NCBI GenBank assembly: GCA_036365515.1
Contig: CM070873.1
Coordinates: forward strand, 175,266,104 to 175,330,103
From: Torymus aiolomorphi
Lineage: Eukaryota; Arthropoda; Insecta; Hymenoptera; Torymidae
Direction: 5' to 3'
Length of the DNA: 64,000 nucleotides
This document shows positions 22,361 to 34,162 of this stretch, one piece after another. A program made the translations under genes and the position numbers. Under the pieces are notes generated by a model. It was not told where the DNA came from. It did not search any database and was given only the letters and a program-made list of their open reading frames with translations. Numbering within the stretch: position 1 is the first letter of the stretch; each line of letters opens with the position of its first letter.

Positions 22361-23878
22361 TGTAATCATATATGCTTATATAAGGTCAAATGTAATATCT
22401 AACCGTATATATATATATGTGTGTTAGTATATAAGCGTTATTTCTGAGATTATACAGAATAAAATCTATAAAAAAGTACAAGAAAGTTAAAGAAATAACA
22501 ATCAAGGGGTAAGGTGGTGTGTATAAGTATTTTCCCCCTTCCCCCACCCCTGATTGCACTTTTTCATACTGTTTAGTACTTGTTCGTACTGTTTAGTACT
22601 TTTTCGTACTGTTAAGTACTTTTCAGTACCTTTAGTACGTTTTCGTAGCTTTTCGCACTTTTTTGCACTTTTTCGAACTTTTTCGAACTTTCTGGAACTT
22701 TCTCGAACTTTATCGAATTTTTTCGCACTTTTTCGAACTTATTCGAACTTTTTCGTACTTTTTTGAACTTTTCCGAACTTTTTTGCACTTTTTCGAACTT
22801 TATCGCATTTTTTCGAACTTTTTCGCACTTTTTAGCACCTTTTCGCTTAATTATATATTCGAGACAATATATGAAAATTCTCGAGATTGCAATCGCACAT
22901 TTGTATCTATGATCATATATGATAATATTTACCTTAGGTAAGTATATAATATGCTCATATATGCTAATTTATAGCCATACATGACTATATGAAAATATCA
23001 AATATTTCAAAACGCTTTTTCTTTTAAATTTTCTGGTATGTAGGATTATTTTATACTTCCCGCGCAAAAATGATTCATATATACTTATATACACTTATAC
23101 ATGGTTATATATCATCATATAGAACTGTATATAAATATATATGAAATATGTCTCTATGTAATTATGTATACATAAGTACGGTCCCGGGTAAAAAAAAATT
23201 TATACATAATTATATATATATAAACTTGTATAACGTTAGTTCCCAGGACCCCATGTTACTGTATACCTATACGTGACTAAAGAAATAATGTCTCTTATGG
23301 GGGCCGATGTCCTCAAAACTGACGTTAAACATATGTAGATTCAGGGACTGTCCCCAAAACTAACAAATGTCCCCGAAACCAACGTTAAACATCTGGAATG
23401 TCCTGGAAACTAACATAAAACATAAATATATATATATATATATATATATGACTATGGGAATTGGTATATTTGAAGAGATATCAATGTATAGATCGGTACT
23501 TTTGAAGAGATATCGGCATTTTGAAGAGACTCCTCAAATTTCTCAAAGCAAGAATCGCGACTTTTGAGGAGAAATCTATACCCCCTTTTCCCAGAGTCGG
23601 TAACCTGAGAGTCATTATTTCTTTAGTCCAATTGTCCGAACTCTGAGCGAAAGGTTCACATCTCCTCAAAAGTACCAATTCACAAACATATCATATATAT
23701 ATATATATAATCGTCATTATATATTGTCAGATAAAACCATATACAATTGCGTGATGATGTAGCAGCGGAAATTTTTCATATTATGATGATATATAGTTAT
23801 ACATGACAATATATGACTATATATTAACATATATTAGTATATATGATCATATATACTTACATAAGGTCAAATTCAATA
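22361..23878. other. AT-rich non-coding interior of TIR-B
   Basis: TATA-rich sequence with a (TA)n run near 23427 and another at about 23693. A segment repeats CCCCAAAACTAAC/CCCGAAACCAACGTTAAAC-like words (23310-23420), and a block contains AAGAGATATC repeats (23473-23520). No coding sequence is credible. Confidence 0.5.
22557..22850. repeat. Short minisatellite, TTTTTCGAAC-type unit
   Basis: About 25 units of 10-12 bp based on ACTTTTTCGA, with GTACTTTTTC variants at the left. Open frames of Phe/Ser/Leu repeats result from the unit. Confidence 0.85.
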
Positions 23879-23880
23879 TA

Positions 23881-25389
23881 CAGGGTGTCAAAAGTTCCGG
23901 GACGGCCAGTTATCTCAGCGGGAATGCATTTTCGGAAAAAATGTTTTATACAAAAGATGTAGGATTTTTCCCTGGCTATCTGATGGTGACCTTGAATTTG
24001 ACCTTGGGCTTGACCTTCAAGGTCATTTGAAGGTCAAGTCGAATTTTTTAAATGGGAACCCTCCGTTTTTATTGCGCAAACCGAAAGAGGGAAAAATTCT
24101 CTTTCCAACGATATAAGATACATATGCGGTCAAATGTGATCTAGAGGTCGTTTCAAGGTCAAGTCGGTAAAATGAGGTCAAATTGATCTTGGGCAGTCCA
24201 AAGCATGGAAACTAAGGGCGTTGGGAAAAAACTTTCCATACGACAGTTTCCGCAAATCGAATGGAGCATCTGATGGTGACCATAAATTTGACCTTGGGCT
24301 TGACTTTCAAGGTCATTTGAAGGTCAAGTCGAATTTTTTGAATGGGAACCCTCTTTTTGTTGCAGAAATGCGGGAAAACTTACCTTTCCAGGGGTGTAAG
24401 ATACATACGGGGTTAAAAGTGAGCCGAAGGTCATTTGAAGGTCAACGTTCTTATACTCCGATCATCTGGACACCCCATCGAATTTCGTGTATCAGGGCAT
24501 TAAGAAACATTTTTTGTGCAAACGTTTCTGGATCAAAACCCAGACCTGGGACCTGGCTAATCACCGCTGACCTTGGAACGACCTTGGGTCGACCCAACGG
24601 GGCAAACCGACCCCAGATACGGGTTCAGCGACCCCGAAAACCCATGGGTCCGTGGTTTCAAGCACCTTCTGCAATTCCTTCTGATTTGACCTTGGAACGA
24701 CCTTGGGTCGACCCAACGGGGCAAACCGACTCCAGATACGGATTCAGCGACCCCGAAAACCCATGGGTCCGTGGTTTTAAGCACCTTCTGCAATTCCTTC
24801 TACTTTGACCTTGGAACGACCTTGGGTCGATCCAGCGGGGCGAACCGACCCCAGATACGGGTTCAGCGACCCCGAAAACCCATGGGTCCGTGGCCCGCAT
24901 TTCTGCAACAAAAAGAGGGTTCCCATTCAAAAAATTCGACTTGACATTCAAATGACCTTGAAGGTCAAGCCCAAGGTCAAATTCAAGGTCACCATCAGAT
25001 GCTCCATTCGATTTGCGGAAACTTTCGTATGGAAAGTTTTTTCCCAACGCCCTTAGTTTCCATGCTATGGACTGCCAAAGATCAATTTGACCTCATTTTA
25101 CCGACTTGACCTTGAAACGACCTCTAGATCACATTTGACCCCTTATGTATCTTATATCGGTGGAAAGAGAATTTTTCCATTTTTCGGTTTCCGCAATAAA
25201 AAAGGGGGCTTCCCATTTAAAAAATTCGACTTGACCTTCAAATGACCTTGAAGGTCAAGCCCAAGGTCAAATTCAAGGTCACCATCAGATAGCCAGGGAA
25301 AAATCCTACATCTTTTGTATGAAACATTTTTTCCAAAAATGCATTCCCGCTGAGATAACTGGCCGTCCCGGAACTTTTGACACACCCTG
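23881..25389. mobile_element. Element C: 1.5-kb non-autonomous TIR element, TA-flanked
   Basis: Both ends begin CAGGGTGT(C)AAAAGTTCCG and are flanked by TA (23879-23880, 25390-25391), pointing to the Tc1/mariner superfamily. The TIRs are ~495 bp (23881-24374 and 24894-25389). They are packed with TGACCTT/AAGGTCA motifs and share layout with the DD41D element's TIRs: an AAATGGGAACCC/AAATGGTAACCCC block, then GC(A)AAACCGAAAGAG/GCGGAATCGGAAAGAG, then an AGATACATA/ATGTA block. There is no transposase; the 520-bp core holds a 119-bp tandem repeat. Likely mobilised by a transposase of a related element (inference). Confidence 0.85.
24568..24893. repeat. 119-bp tandem repeat, 2.7 copies, in element C
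   Basis: Units start at 24568, 24687 and 24806, each with TGACCTTGGAACGACCTTGG, GATACGG(G/A)TTCAGCGACC and CCCATGGGTCCGTGG. The last copy is cut by the right TIR. Opposed open frames here with Arg/Pro/Gly-rich products are artefacts. Confidence 0.93.
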
Positions 25390-25779
25390 TATAACTATGA
25401 TTATGTATAAATTATATATAATTATATATAACTTTTTTACCCTGGAATATATTGAATTATAACTTATTTAGTTATATATGAATTATATTTATTTTATTTT
25501 TTTATTTATTTCCAGAAAAAATTTACATTACATTATTATATACGAAATATACATAAGTAAGTAAATCCTACTGAGGCAAATATGATTGCCTGTGTGTAGA
25601 TCTGGTACATAGGAAACTTACAAAACTAAAAAAAATATTACAAACTACAAAATTCTTAAAAACTATATAATGGTATGTGCGTAGTGTTTATTAACATCGA
25701 TAAAATCCATTGTAGTACATAAATAACAGTTAAATAATTTGTTAGATATATTGGTTAAGATTTAATTATTATTTTGAAA

Positions 25780-28658
25780 TTATATTGCATCTTTTACTAT
25801 AAACATTTTTAATTTTTTCTTCATTAATTGTCTACTTAAATTCATAACTTTGAGATCCTTAGATAGCCCATTAAAGACCCTTATAGCTTCATTGTAGCTA
25901 TTTTTATCACTAATTCTTTTATCACATTTAGGTAATTGAATTGTTTTGTTTCTGGTCTTGCTCGCACTGTTTATATATTTATTTCTTAATGTAGAATAAT
26001 GTAAGGATATTGACTCTAACTGGAATAATTTTTTTATTTCAAGAGGTGGATTAGTTTGAGAGAATTTATTTTTATTTATGATTTTCAATATTTTGTTTTG
26101 TGTTGATTGTATTAATTTCATATTATTATCGTACGCACCACCCCAGGCAATTACCCCATAATTGATTAGACTATGAAAGAAAGCATAGTATATTATCGTT
26201 AATGTTTTTATATCCATCATATTTTTTATCTTGGCAAAGACAAAAATTAGGTATTTGGTTTTTTTAATGATATATCTTATATGCTTATCCCATTTCATAT
26301 TGTAGTCGAAATACAGCCCTAAGTATTTATGACTTTCAACTCTTTTTATTAATTGCGTTCCTATTTTGATGTTTAGTGTGCCAGGCACACTATCACAGTA
26401 GTTTCCGAGAGTCATATAGACCGTTTTATCTATATTTAGTGACAGTTTATTTTGTGCAAGCCATTTGGCCACATGATTAAGGTAAACACACATTTTTTCC
26501 TGAGCTGAGGACCACATGTTGTCACTTGATATGATAACCGTGTCATCAGCATAGGACATGATTGTGTCATTTTGCATACTTCCTAGTAAGTCATTGACAT
26601 AAAGTATAAAAAGTAATGGTCCTAATATAGTTCCTTGGGGAACACCCGTAGTAAATTCTTTATATTCACTTTTACAGTCTTGAATTTTTACTCTTTGCCG
26701 CCTATCTGTGAGATAGCTAGTCATCAGTTTTAAGGCACTACCCCTTACTCCGTATCGTTCAAGCTTATCTAAAAGAACTCTATGATTAACAGTGTCAAAT
26801 GCTTTGGCTAAGTCTAGAAAAGCAACAATTATTGGTTTACTTTTATCTAAGTGTTTGTATATGATATTTGATATATAATTTAATGCGTCAGTAGTTCCCC
26901 TATTTTTAACGAAACCGTATTGTTTTTCTGATATTATGTTATGTTTTTCAAAAAAGTGGCATAATCTATTATAAATTATTTTTTCAAAAATTTTTGCAAT
27001 GTTCGATATTAAAGAGATTGGTCTGTAATTACTGATATTAGATTTTTCACCAGCCTTGTAAATAAGGACTACCTCAGCATTTTTGAGCGCGTCAGGCCAG
27101 ATAGATTTCACAATACATAAATTGAAGATATATTCTAAGGGCCCACATATATATTCAGAGAGAATTTTTAATGATTTAGCGTTAATATTGTCTACACCTC
27201 CAGATTTATTTTTCAATGTATTGATTATTTTGTATATCTCAGCAAAATCTGTCGGACGAAAGAAAATGGATTCAGGATTCCTATCTGGAAGTTTCAGGTT
27301 ATTATTATTTATATTAGCAAATTGAGCACTGAAATTTGGTCCTATTTTGCAAAAATAGGTGTTCATAGCATTTGCTATATCAGTTTTATTTTCGATGTTT
27401 TGATTGTTTTCGTATATATATTTTATTGGATTATCATGCACACTATTTTTCCCTAATTTAGTTTTAATTATGTTCCATAATTCCCTAGTTTCCACTATTT
27501 AGTTTTACCATTTCCTTTTCATATTTAAATTTTGCTTCTTTAATAACTTTGTTCAATATCTTAGTGTAATTTGTATACTCTTTTTTTAGGGCTTCAGAAG
27601 TGGGATTGTTTTTCCATAAGATATACAGTGTCTCTTTAGTAGTACACGAGACTATAATAGCACTAGTAATCCAATTTTTTCTCGGAAGTTTATTTTTAAA
27701 TTGTTTTTTGGTAGTGGACGCATCAATACAATTATTTATCATGTCAATTAATGCGTTAACTGCATAGACAATATTGAGTACCAGTTTGAATTATTTGCAA
27801 CATGTTTTCACTTGTTGTAATTAATTGATTTCATATTGAATTTGTTCGGCTGATTTATTTCTAATTTATAATTTCTAAGTTATATTTCTAAGTTATAAAT
27901 AATGGGTAGTGATCATTAAATGGATTCGTTATTTTAAATGAATTAATATTTATATTTCTAGTTTGTATATAGAAATTGTCGATGCAGGTACTTCTTTTAT
28001 TATCAGATGAAGGCCTTGTTATTCCAGTAAAGCATGGTGTAAATTTATGTTCCAAGAGATCACTTAAAAATTCTTGTGTTATAAGGTTATCTGTTGAGTC
28101 AGTCTTACTAAAATTTTCGTCTAATATATCAATGTTAAAATCCCCGATTATACAATGGTTCTTAGTATTTAATTGGTCTCTTAGGAATTTTTTCAGGCTA
28201 TGAACAAATTCATACTTTTTTATATTGTGTTATCTATAGATCGCTGAGATTCTTACAGTTTCGGTGCCAAGTAGTTTTATAACCGAGCTTAAGATACGTA
28301 TGTTGTCGACCACTATAATTTACGTGTGTTCAGATAGTTCATCCTTTATATACATCATAACTCCATCTGCTTTATTCATTTTACTCTCACTATAGTAACT
28401 TTTGTAACCTGATATGTTGTACAATGGAGTATATTGCACATTCCAAGATTCAGTACATATAATGACACTTGGTCTTACGGCTAAACATTCAATAAAAGTT
28501 TCAAGTTTTTCAAAGTTTTGTTTTATGCTTCTAATATTTACACATAAAATCAAATTTTTACCTTTATCGATACTTTTATTGAGTGTTTGTACATTACCAA
28601 AAGCTTGTTCTTTTTGTGATATAACTTCAAAATTTAGTTGTTGCTGATCCATGTTCAA
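25780..28658 (-). pseudogene. LINE-C ORF2: endonuclease and RT, frameshifted
   Basis: The endonuclease starts with an ATG at 28652 overlapping the end of ORF1 (NIRSIKQNFEKLETFI, IICTESWNVQYTPL). It continues, after a shift near 28320, with IIGDFNIDI, CIDNFYIQT and NDHYPLF. Another lesion near 27840 and one near 27490 lead into an intact RT frame (27495-25780). That frame has NYRPISLISNIAKIFE, FVKNRGTTDALN, FLDLAKAFDTVNH, GVPQGTILGPLLFILYVND and SYADDTVII. A C-terminal domain without clear zinc fingers follows. Catalytic YADD is present. Three or more frameshifts make the whole non-functional. Confidence 0.87.
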
Positions 28659-30211
28659 AATTCAGAAGTTCAGAAGTTGCTGAGTCTGTTGGGTAATAAA
28701 TTTGTGATATGGTTCTGTTTAAATTTATTGGTGAGGTTGTGGCCGATAAATTACCAGCTGATGTTGCCGGACTGATAAAAATTCTACTTTGTCTTCTTGG
28801 TGTCGTTACGACCGGTGATTTACCGGTAGCTGTATCAGTGTTTTGTAACTGTGATTGAAAATTTACTTTACCTACATATTTTGGAATGTGCGGTCTCACT
28901 GGATAATCTGTTTCAGCAATTAACTTCTTTATCTTGTGAAACATAACCTCGCATTTTTCGGTATCATTTACCACGTATTTAGTATTATAATTTGTTTTAT
29001 ATTGATGATTACTGTACATACAATTAACACACTTGTGTTTGTTTGGGATAGTACAGTTGATCGTGTTATGTTTTCCAGCACAACGTAGGCAGATTTTCGT
29101 ATTCTTACACTTTTTACCACTATGAGCAAATCTACCACAGTTAAAACACGGGGTTAGATTCAAGTCATCGAATGCTCTGCAATTTTGATAACCAATATGA
29201 ACTCTATATTTATTACTCACAATTTGATTATATACTTCCGCTGGTGTTTCAATTAATATAGTGTTAATTTTTGTTTTAATGTTTTCAAATATATGTAACA
29301 CTTTGCATTTGCTGTTTAGGTGTTTGAAGTTCCTTTTGTTAATATCTTGCTCTATTTCTTTAATCTCCATGTCTTCAAAATTGTCGAAGCCTGTTATTTT
29401 CATCTTGGGATTTTTAATAGATTCTCTTGTTATTTTGTAGTAGGCAGAATACTTTTGTCTTAGTATATTCTCAGTTTGTATCAAACTCTCCTCATTTATA
29501 AAGCTTATTATTGCTTCATCTTTGTTCTTGATTTTTATACTTTTTGCTTGTATAGATGAATTTTTATTTATATAGTGAGCTATATATGGTTTTATATCTG
29601 GCACATTTATTCCTTTATTATCATTCTGTATTCTTTTCACTATTAGTTTTTGTATTTTCTTTTCTAATTGTTTATCACTTACTACCACTTCTGCAAATGT
29701 TTTTTTGTTTTTGGTATAGGTTTCTTTGTCTAAAATTTGGTTTAGCATGAGATTATTGTTGTGTACTTCTGTACTTATTTGTTTTAATAGATTTTTTCTT
29801 CTTCAGGAAAACTTGTCAATTCTTGATTTCCTTTCATTTCCTTAGCTTTTATTAGTAGCAATTCTTCTTCAGCTTGCTTTAATTTTTGTTCTGTCTGTGC
29901 ATTGGTTTTTATTAGTATTTCGTTCCTTGTCATTATCAGATCATTTTGGTTTCTCAGATTTTCTAGTTCCCTCCGTAGTAGCACTGCTGCAACACGTGGG
30001 TCTTTAGAGGTTATGTCATCTATATTATGTTCTTCACATATTATTTCTATGGCAGATAAGTAGTTTTGTGTTTTTTTCTGTTATAATCACTTTTATGGTA
30101 GACATTGTTACACACTACACATATCACAACTCCCACTGGCGTCCCGGGATGACATTTGTAATAAATTTCTGGCGGAAGGGTCTGCTTAAGCAGCACACCC
30201 TCATCCGCCAT
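28627..30211 (-). pseudogene. LINE-C ORF1: Jockey-type gag with zinc knuckles, two frameshifts
   Basis: The probable start is the ATG at 30211 (MADEGVLLKQ). A Cys/His cluster (YYKCHPGT, VICVVCNNVYHK) suggests an N-terminal finger. After a one-base shift near 30055 comes a coiled coil (RRELENLRNQNDLIM..., 29984-29800). A second shift in an A-run near 29790 leads to the long frame 29748-28627. This has an RNA-binding-like domain and three knuckles (CFNCGRFAHSGKKC, CLRCAGKHNTINC, CVNC), the Jockey-clade pattern. The frame ends at 28627 inside the start of ORF2. Confidence 0.82.
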
Positions 30212-30563
30212 CTTGGCTGAGCGTCCGCCATTTTGGCTGAGATATATTTCAAGATATTATAATATATGATTATGTATTGATTTTATATAACTAAAATACA
30301 ATTGTAAATTAATTATATGTATATATAATGATATATAACTTTTATTACGCGAGTTTGATGAGAAAGTGCGAGGTTAACGCTCGTCACATAGTTTGTATGT
30401 TGATAAAAAAAAAAAAAAAAAAAAAAAAAAATTAAAATTTGGGCTCGTGCCGATCTATTCTAAATTGTCTTACCTTTAATTTAAAAAAAAATTCATTCAA
30501 ATTGATGAAGAATTGGAGGCTCTAGCCTATTTTGTCCATCAAAAATCCAAATCCCAACACTGT

Positions 30564-30755
30564 GCGTTGTAACGCCAGTAGGTGCGGCGGCTGTCGAAGG
30601 TCGCCGACGGCGGGCGACGGCGCGCAGGCGAGAGTGAGGAGATTTCGTCGAAGGTTGGCACGAGCAAGTGCTCGCGCCTCACATCTTTGCCGCGCCGTTC
30701 ATTGGCAATTCCGCTTAGAGGAAGCGGACAATCGCGCAACACCTGCGCCGTTACA
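30564..30755 (+). repeat. 5' LTR, last segment
   Basis: Starts at the target duplication GCGTTG and continues TAACGCCAGTAGGTGCGGCGG, matching the 3' LTR from about 41668. It ends CGCCGTTACA at 30755. Confidence 0.88.
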
Positions 30756-30757
30756 AC

Positions 30758-30772
30758 TGGCGCCCTTAACAT
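30758..30772 (+). other. Primer binding site of the gypsy-like element
   Basis: TGGCGCCCTTAACAT starts two bases after the LTR end. The TGGCGCC start is the usual form for tRNA-primed gypsy/retroviral elements. The matching tRNA was not determined. Confidence 0.65.
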
Positions 30773-31636
30773 GTGGAAACACGATTACCTGCCACCGACG
30801 AGCGTGTGGGAAATTGGATTGGAAATGAAAAAAGAACCTTTTTTTTTGTTTCTCTTGTTTTTTTGGAAAATCGAGAATAAAGCGTAAAATTCGAAATTTG
30901 ATTAAATCAAATCAGATTTTTTTCTACGGATCATAGAATCGGGTGGTGTGTGTAGCCGCGACGCGCCGCGTACCATTCTCTGCGAGCGCGCTATTACTTG
31001 AGAGTGTAAACGTGTGTGTGTACGACTCTGCCGACACACGCAGACGGCAGAGTATTATACAGTAGTTTCGGTTTCTTGGAAAAGTCAGCACTTGAGAGCC
31101 GACGGTAAAATAAATAGTTAAGACACGACGCTAGTTTAATTTACACCTTTTTTTCCTTTTGTCGCTTTAATAATTGATCATTTAATTAATCGACCGATTA
31201 ATTAATTAGGCAATTAACTTACAAAGGATTATAGTAATCAATGAAATAAAAATCGGTAAAATCGTGATTTTTATTTACGAGCGTACAGCTAAAACGAATA
31301 TTTTTTTTTCCTTTTCTTTATTTTCTTTTCGTTTTTTTTTTCTCTCCTCAAATTAATTTCGGCGAACTTGGCAGCAGAGTGATAAAGCGACAAAAGGGAG
31401 TGGTTCGTCGTCTCTTAGCAGTGGTAGAGAGATTGTGAGCCACAGCTAAGAGTCGAACCGGAATATACACACACACGCACTTGATCGGAGTATACCTGAT
31501 AGGAAAAAAATTACTTTTGTGTATTTTTTTTTTTTTTTTTTGTTGTATTTTTGGTGCGCCCATTTGATACGTGAGCGTATTCGTTTAGCCGCGCACAGGT
31601 ATACTCCGGGAGAGGTTGTTGTAAATCACCGCAACG
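30773..31636 (+). other. Untranslated leader of the gypsy-like element
   Basis: No coding sequence. The stretch is AT-rich with T runs (31290-31345, 31525-31545) and separates the primer site from the gag ATG at 31637. Confidence 0.6.
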
Positions 31637-33596
31637 ATGGGAAAGTCTGGAGCCAAAGCGATTGATAATTGGTGCAGATGTCTCACCGAAGATGAAACAC
31701 TGCGGTACACCCAGGCCCTCGGACTAAAAGGGAACGGCGGAACGTTCCAGAAATTGGGACGGATAAGCAAATGGTTAGCCGGCGACTACGATCCAGAAGA
31801 TTTTGAAGACGTAGCCGCCGCTGACGAGCATTCTGCGTGGGTGGAACGCGCAAATGCTCGCCGCACGTTCCTGGATCGAACGTCCGGCTCGGAACACGAC
31901 ATATCATGGGCAAACTCCACGTCGGACGAGCCGCATTCGCTCGAGATTATAAAAACGGACGGGGTAGTCGAGAAAAACCTCGAGCGCAGTCGCGAATGGG
32001 CATCAAACGCAACCAGAGTCGACAGCGAAGATGAAACGACGTTCCAAAATGGTACGAACAGCCAAGATGCTGAGGAGAGCGAACGAGTCACAGCCAAGAA
32101 AGGACCAGCGATGTTCGAAATGTCAATGGCGGACGGCACGACACTGCAAGTGCCAACCGATTGGGCCGTATACATGGCCATGATTGACAAGGAAATTCGG
32201 CAAATCGAAGAGTCGACGCGGATCCTGGCCGCCAACTTAACTCAGCACCCAAACGCCAACAGCACCTGCCGGGAGAGCACCGAAGCGATGCGGCGAGTGA
32301 CGTTCATGGACATCACGCTCGCCAGCCGAAATGAAGAGAGTCTGCAAGAAGAAATTCAGATGAGGAACTTGGCCTCTCGGCTAGACATTGGCGGACGGGG
32401 GCTGCCGACCCCGAGACAGCAATCTACCTCAAGGCTACGACATCCCCCGGTGGATGAGAGGCTGCCGCCACCTATTACCCCGCTATCGCGCCGAACCGGG
32501 TTCGGTGGCGCCTGGAGGGGGGGGCGGGCGGATTACAGAGCCAGCCAATTGAATAGTCTGACTCTGAGATACGGCGCGAACCAAGAGGAAGGTCGATGCC
32601 AGGGTCATTCGAAGAAGTGAACCGCACGACAGGCGGCGGACTTCGAGATGTCACTTCGAGCGAGTCGAGGAAAATTGGGAACTCGCCAAGCTTACAGAAG
32701 GGGAGATACTGAGTGCCCTTCCGGAGCTATTCGTCGGTGTAGCTGGGATCTAGGTGCGATCCAACAGGACCAGCTGCATCACCTGGGAGGAATTCTGCCG
32801 CAGGATACGGCAATGGTGTGGCATGACCGACCGTGTACAGCAACGGCTGGCGCACGAGGTTGCTTTGCGGACGCAAGGACCAGAAGAGTCCGTGCGCGAC
32901 TATGTCACGTGCTTCGAAGCAATGATGCGGAAGATGGTGCCACTGCCAAAGCTCGACTTCAAGCTGGGGACACTACACCGGAACATGAAGCCGCGACTGC
33001 AGCAGCTCATTCGGCGAAGCGACTTCGAGGACAGCGAAACGTTGCTTGATTTAGCAATGGAGGCGGAGCTTGCAGTGGACGCGAAAAAGTCCTTCAAGCT
33101 CCCACCGCTGCCGGAGTCGTGCATGTACGCGCAGTGGGCGTACAAACCCCGCAAACCGGCTCCGTCTAAGGTGAAGGCCGCGGCGGTAGAGACAAAGCTG
33201 CCGCCGACTCTACCGCCACCGAAAACGCCGACGATAGAAGAAACGATCGAGCTATTCGCGAAAGTGATCCTGGAGGGGATGCAACGTATGCAACCGAAGC
33301 AACCGTCCCCTCCCCCACCTGCACCCCTTTCGCCGCGGAATCGGAGCGGAGAGAAAAGGAAACAGAGGAGGGAGAGTAGCTCCAAATTCTCCAGCAGGAG
33401 GACGAGTAGAAGGAACGAGAAGTCCAACTCCAGCAGTGATTCGAGCGAGCAAGAGCGAGCCAAGCGGTTGCCGAGGAGGATGGGCGACACGAGCGCACCG
33501 GCGCCGGGAGCATTTAGCTGTTATGGATGCGGCGCACCTGGCGTAATTCGCCGAAATTGTCCGAAGTGCGCGGGAAACGTACCGCAGGCGAAGTAA
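31637..33596 (+). pseudogene. Gag of the gypsy-like element, broken
   Basis: The first frame (31637-32620, 327 residues, good ATG context CAACGATGG) has an N-terminal domain and a Glu/Ser-rich linker. The frame is then broken near 32600-32750 by a shift and stops. The next frame (32754-33596) carries the retrotransposon gag core (WEEFCRRIRQWCG, LRTQGPEESVRDYV, MKPRLQQLI). A Pro-rich and Arg/Ser-rich basic segment follows, with a final knuckle CYGCGAPGVIRRNC. In that knuckle the spacing is CX2CX9C but the His expected at the fourth position after the second Cys pair is Val. Gag would form the particle and bind RNA. Confidence 0.82.
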
Positions 33597-34162
33597 GACG
33601 GGTTTCCGTTTCGTCTGCCAAAGTCCCCGCACTAAAACCGGGCGCCGCGGCCGGGAAATTAACGGCTGAGCCGGCAGCCGAGCCCAAACCGGAATTGAGA
33701 TGGTGGCTACAGGTGGCGATCGGAAATTACAGACTCCGCGCCCTCTACGATACTGGAGCTTCACGCACCGTAATGGGGGCGGTCGGATTAGAGTGGTACC
33801 GGACCTGGTTGGACGAAGTGACGTGGCCCCTCAACCCATCCCAGGTGGAAGTGATAGGGCGTCGATTATTCTACTTTCTCGCGGATGAGATAGTAGAGGC
33901 GGCGGTCGTGACGACGGCGTGGAAACTCGTCGTACCCCAGGAGCATCGTCACGAAGTGCTCCGCGAATCACACGATGATCCGACCGCCGAACACCAAGGT
34001 CGAGAGAAAATATACGAGCGCTCGGCCAGGTTATATTACTGGCCGAAGATGTATCACGCAGTGAGGAAGTACGTGAAACAATGCCAAGTGTGCCAGCAGA
34101 CGAAAGCGGAGCAAAGACCGCTAGCAGATCTGACGGGACAGCGAGTTATCAACGGGCCGTAG
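33527..34162 (+). CDS. Protease joined directly to integrase N-terminus; RT and RNase H missing
   Basis: Overlaps the end of gag in another frame. An aspartic protease motif is seen at about residue 77 (ALYDTGASRTVMG; active Asp in DTGA). About 60 residues later the frame enters the integrase zinc-binding domain: HRHEVLRESH, HQGREKIYERSARLYYWPKM and CQVCQQTK form an H-H-C-C finger. Gypsy pol normally has ~500-600 residues of RT and RNase H between these domains. Nothing of YxDD or the RNase H motifs is present. The join is in frame (around 33880-33910), so it looks like an internal deletion. The frame ends at TAG 34160-34162. Confidence 0.82.
   Translation: MRRTWRNSPKLSEVRGKRTAGEVRRVSVSSAKVPALKPGAAAGKLTAEPAAEPKPELRWWLQVAIGNYRLRALYDTGASRTVMGAVGLEWYRTWLDEVTWPLNPSQVEVIGRRLFYFLADEIVEAAVVTTAWKLVVPQEHRHEVLRESHDDPTAEHQGREKIYERSARLYYWPKMYHAVRKYVKQCQVCQQTKAEQRPLADLTGQRVINGP

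Larger units (their letters stand above)
25491..30242 (-). mobile_element. LINE-C: Jockey-like non-LTR retrotransposon
   Basis: Minus-strand element of ~4.75 kb inserted in the right TIR of TIR-B. The 7-bp duplication TATATTT lies at 25484-25490 and 30243-30249. The 3' end is an A-rich tail (AAATAAATAAAAAAATAAAA on the minus strand). ORF1 (30211-28627) and ORF2 (28658-25780) overlap by ~30 bp. Each has frameshifts, so this copy is inactive although nearly full length. Confidence 0.87.
21962..30563. mobile_element. TIR-B: unclassified DNA element with long TIRs, 8.6 kb with insertions
   Basis: Inserted in the 5' LTR with GCGTTG on both sides (21956-21961 and 30564-30569); the 3' LTR shows the empty site GCGCGTTGTAATGCC. 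The left end reads ACAAAGTTGGGATTTG, the right end (inverted) ACAGTGTTGGGATTTG. The arms match for ~400 bp: 21962-22360 against 30563-30250 and then, beyond LINE-C, against 25483-25390. Both arms have a T/A run at the same place (about 22090 and 30405). No transposase is seen: the original interior (22360-23880) is AT-rich and non-coding, so this is a non-autonomous element. Removing LINE-C and element C leaves ~2.3 kb. Confidence 0.8.

Noticed and set aside
22554..22941. Phe/Ser/Leu-rich proteins
   Set aside because: Consequence of the TTTTTCGAAC minisatellite.
24221..25056. Opposed 195- and 129-residue frames
   Set aside because: They span the TIR and the 119-bp repeat of element C; sense and antisense frames mirror each other because of the inverted repeat.
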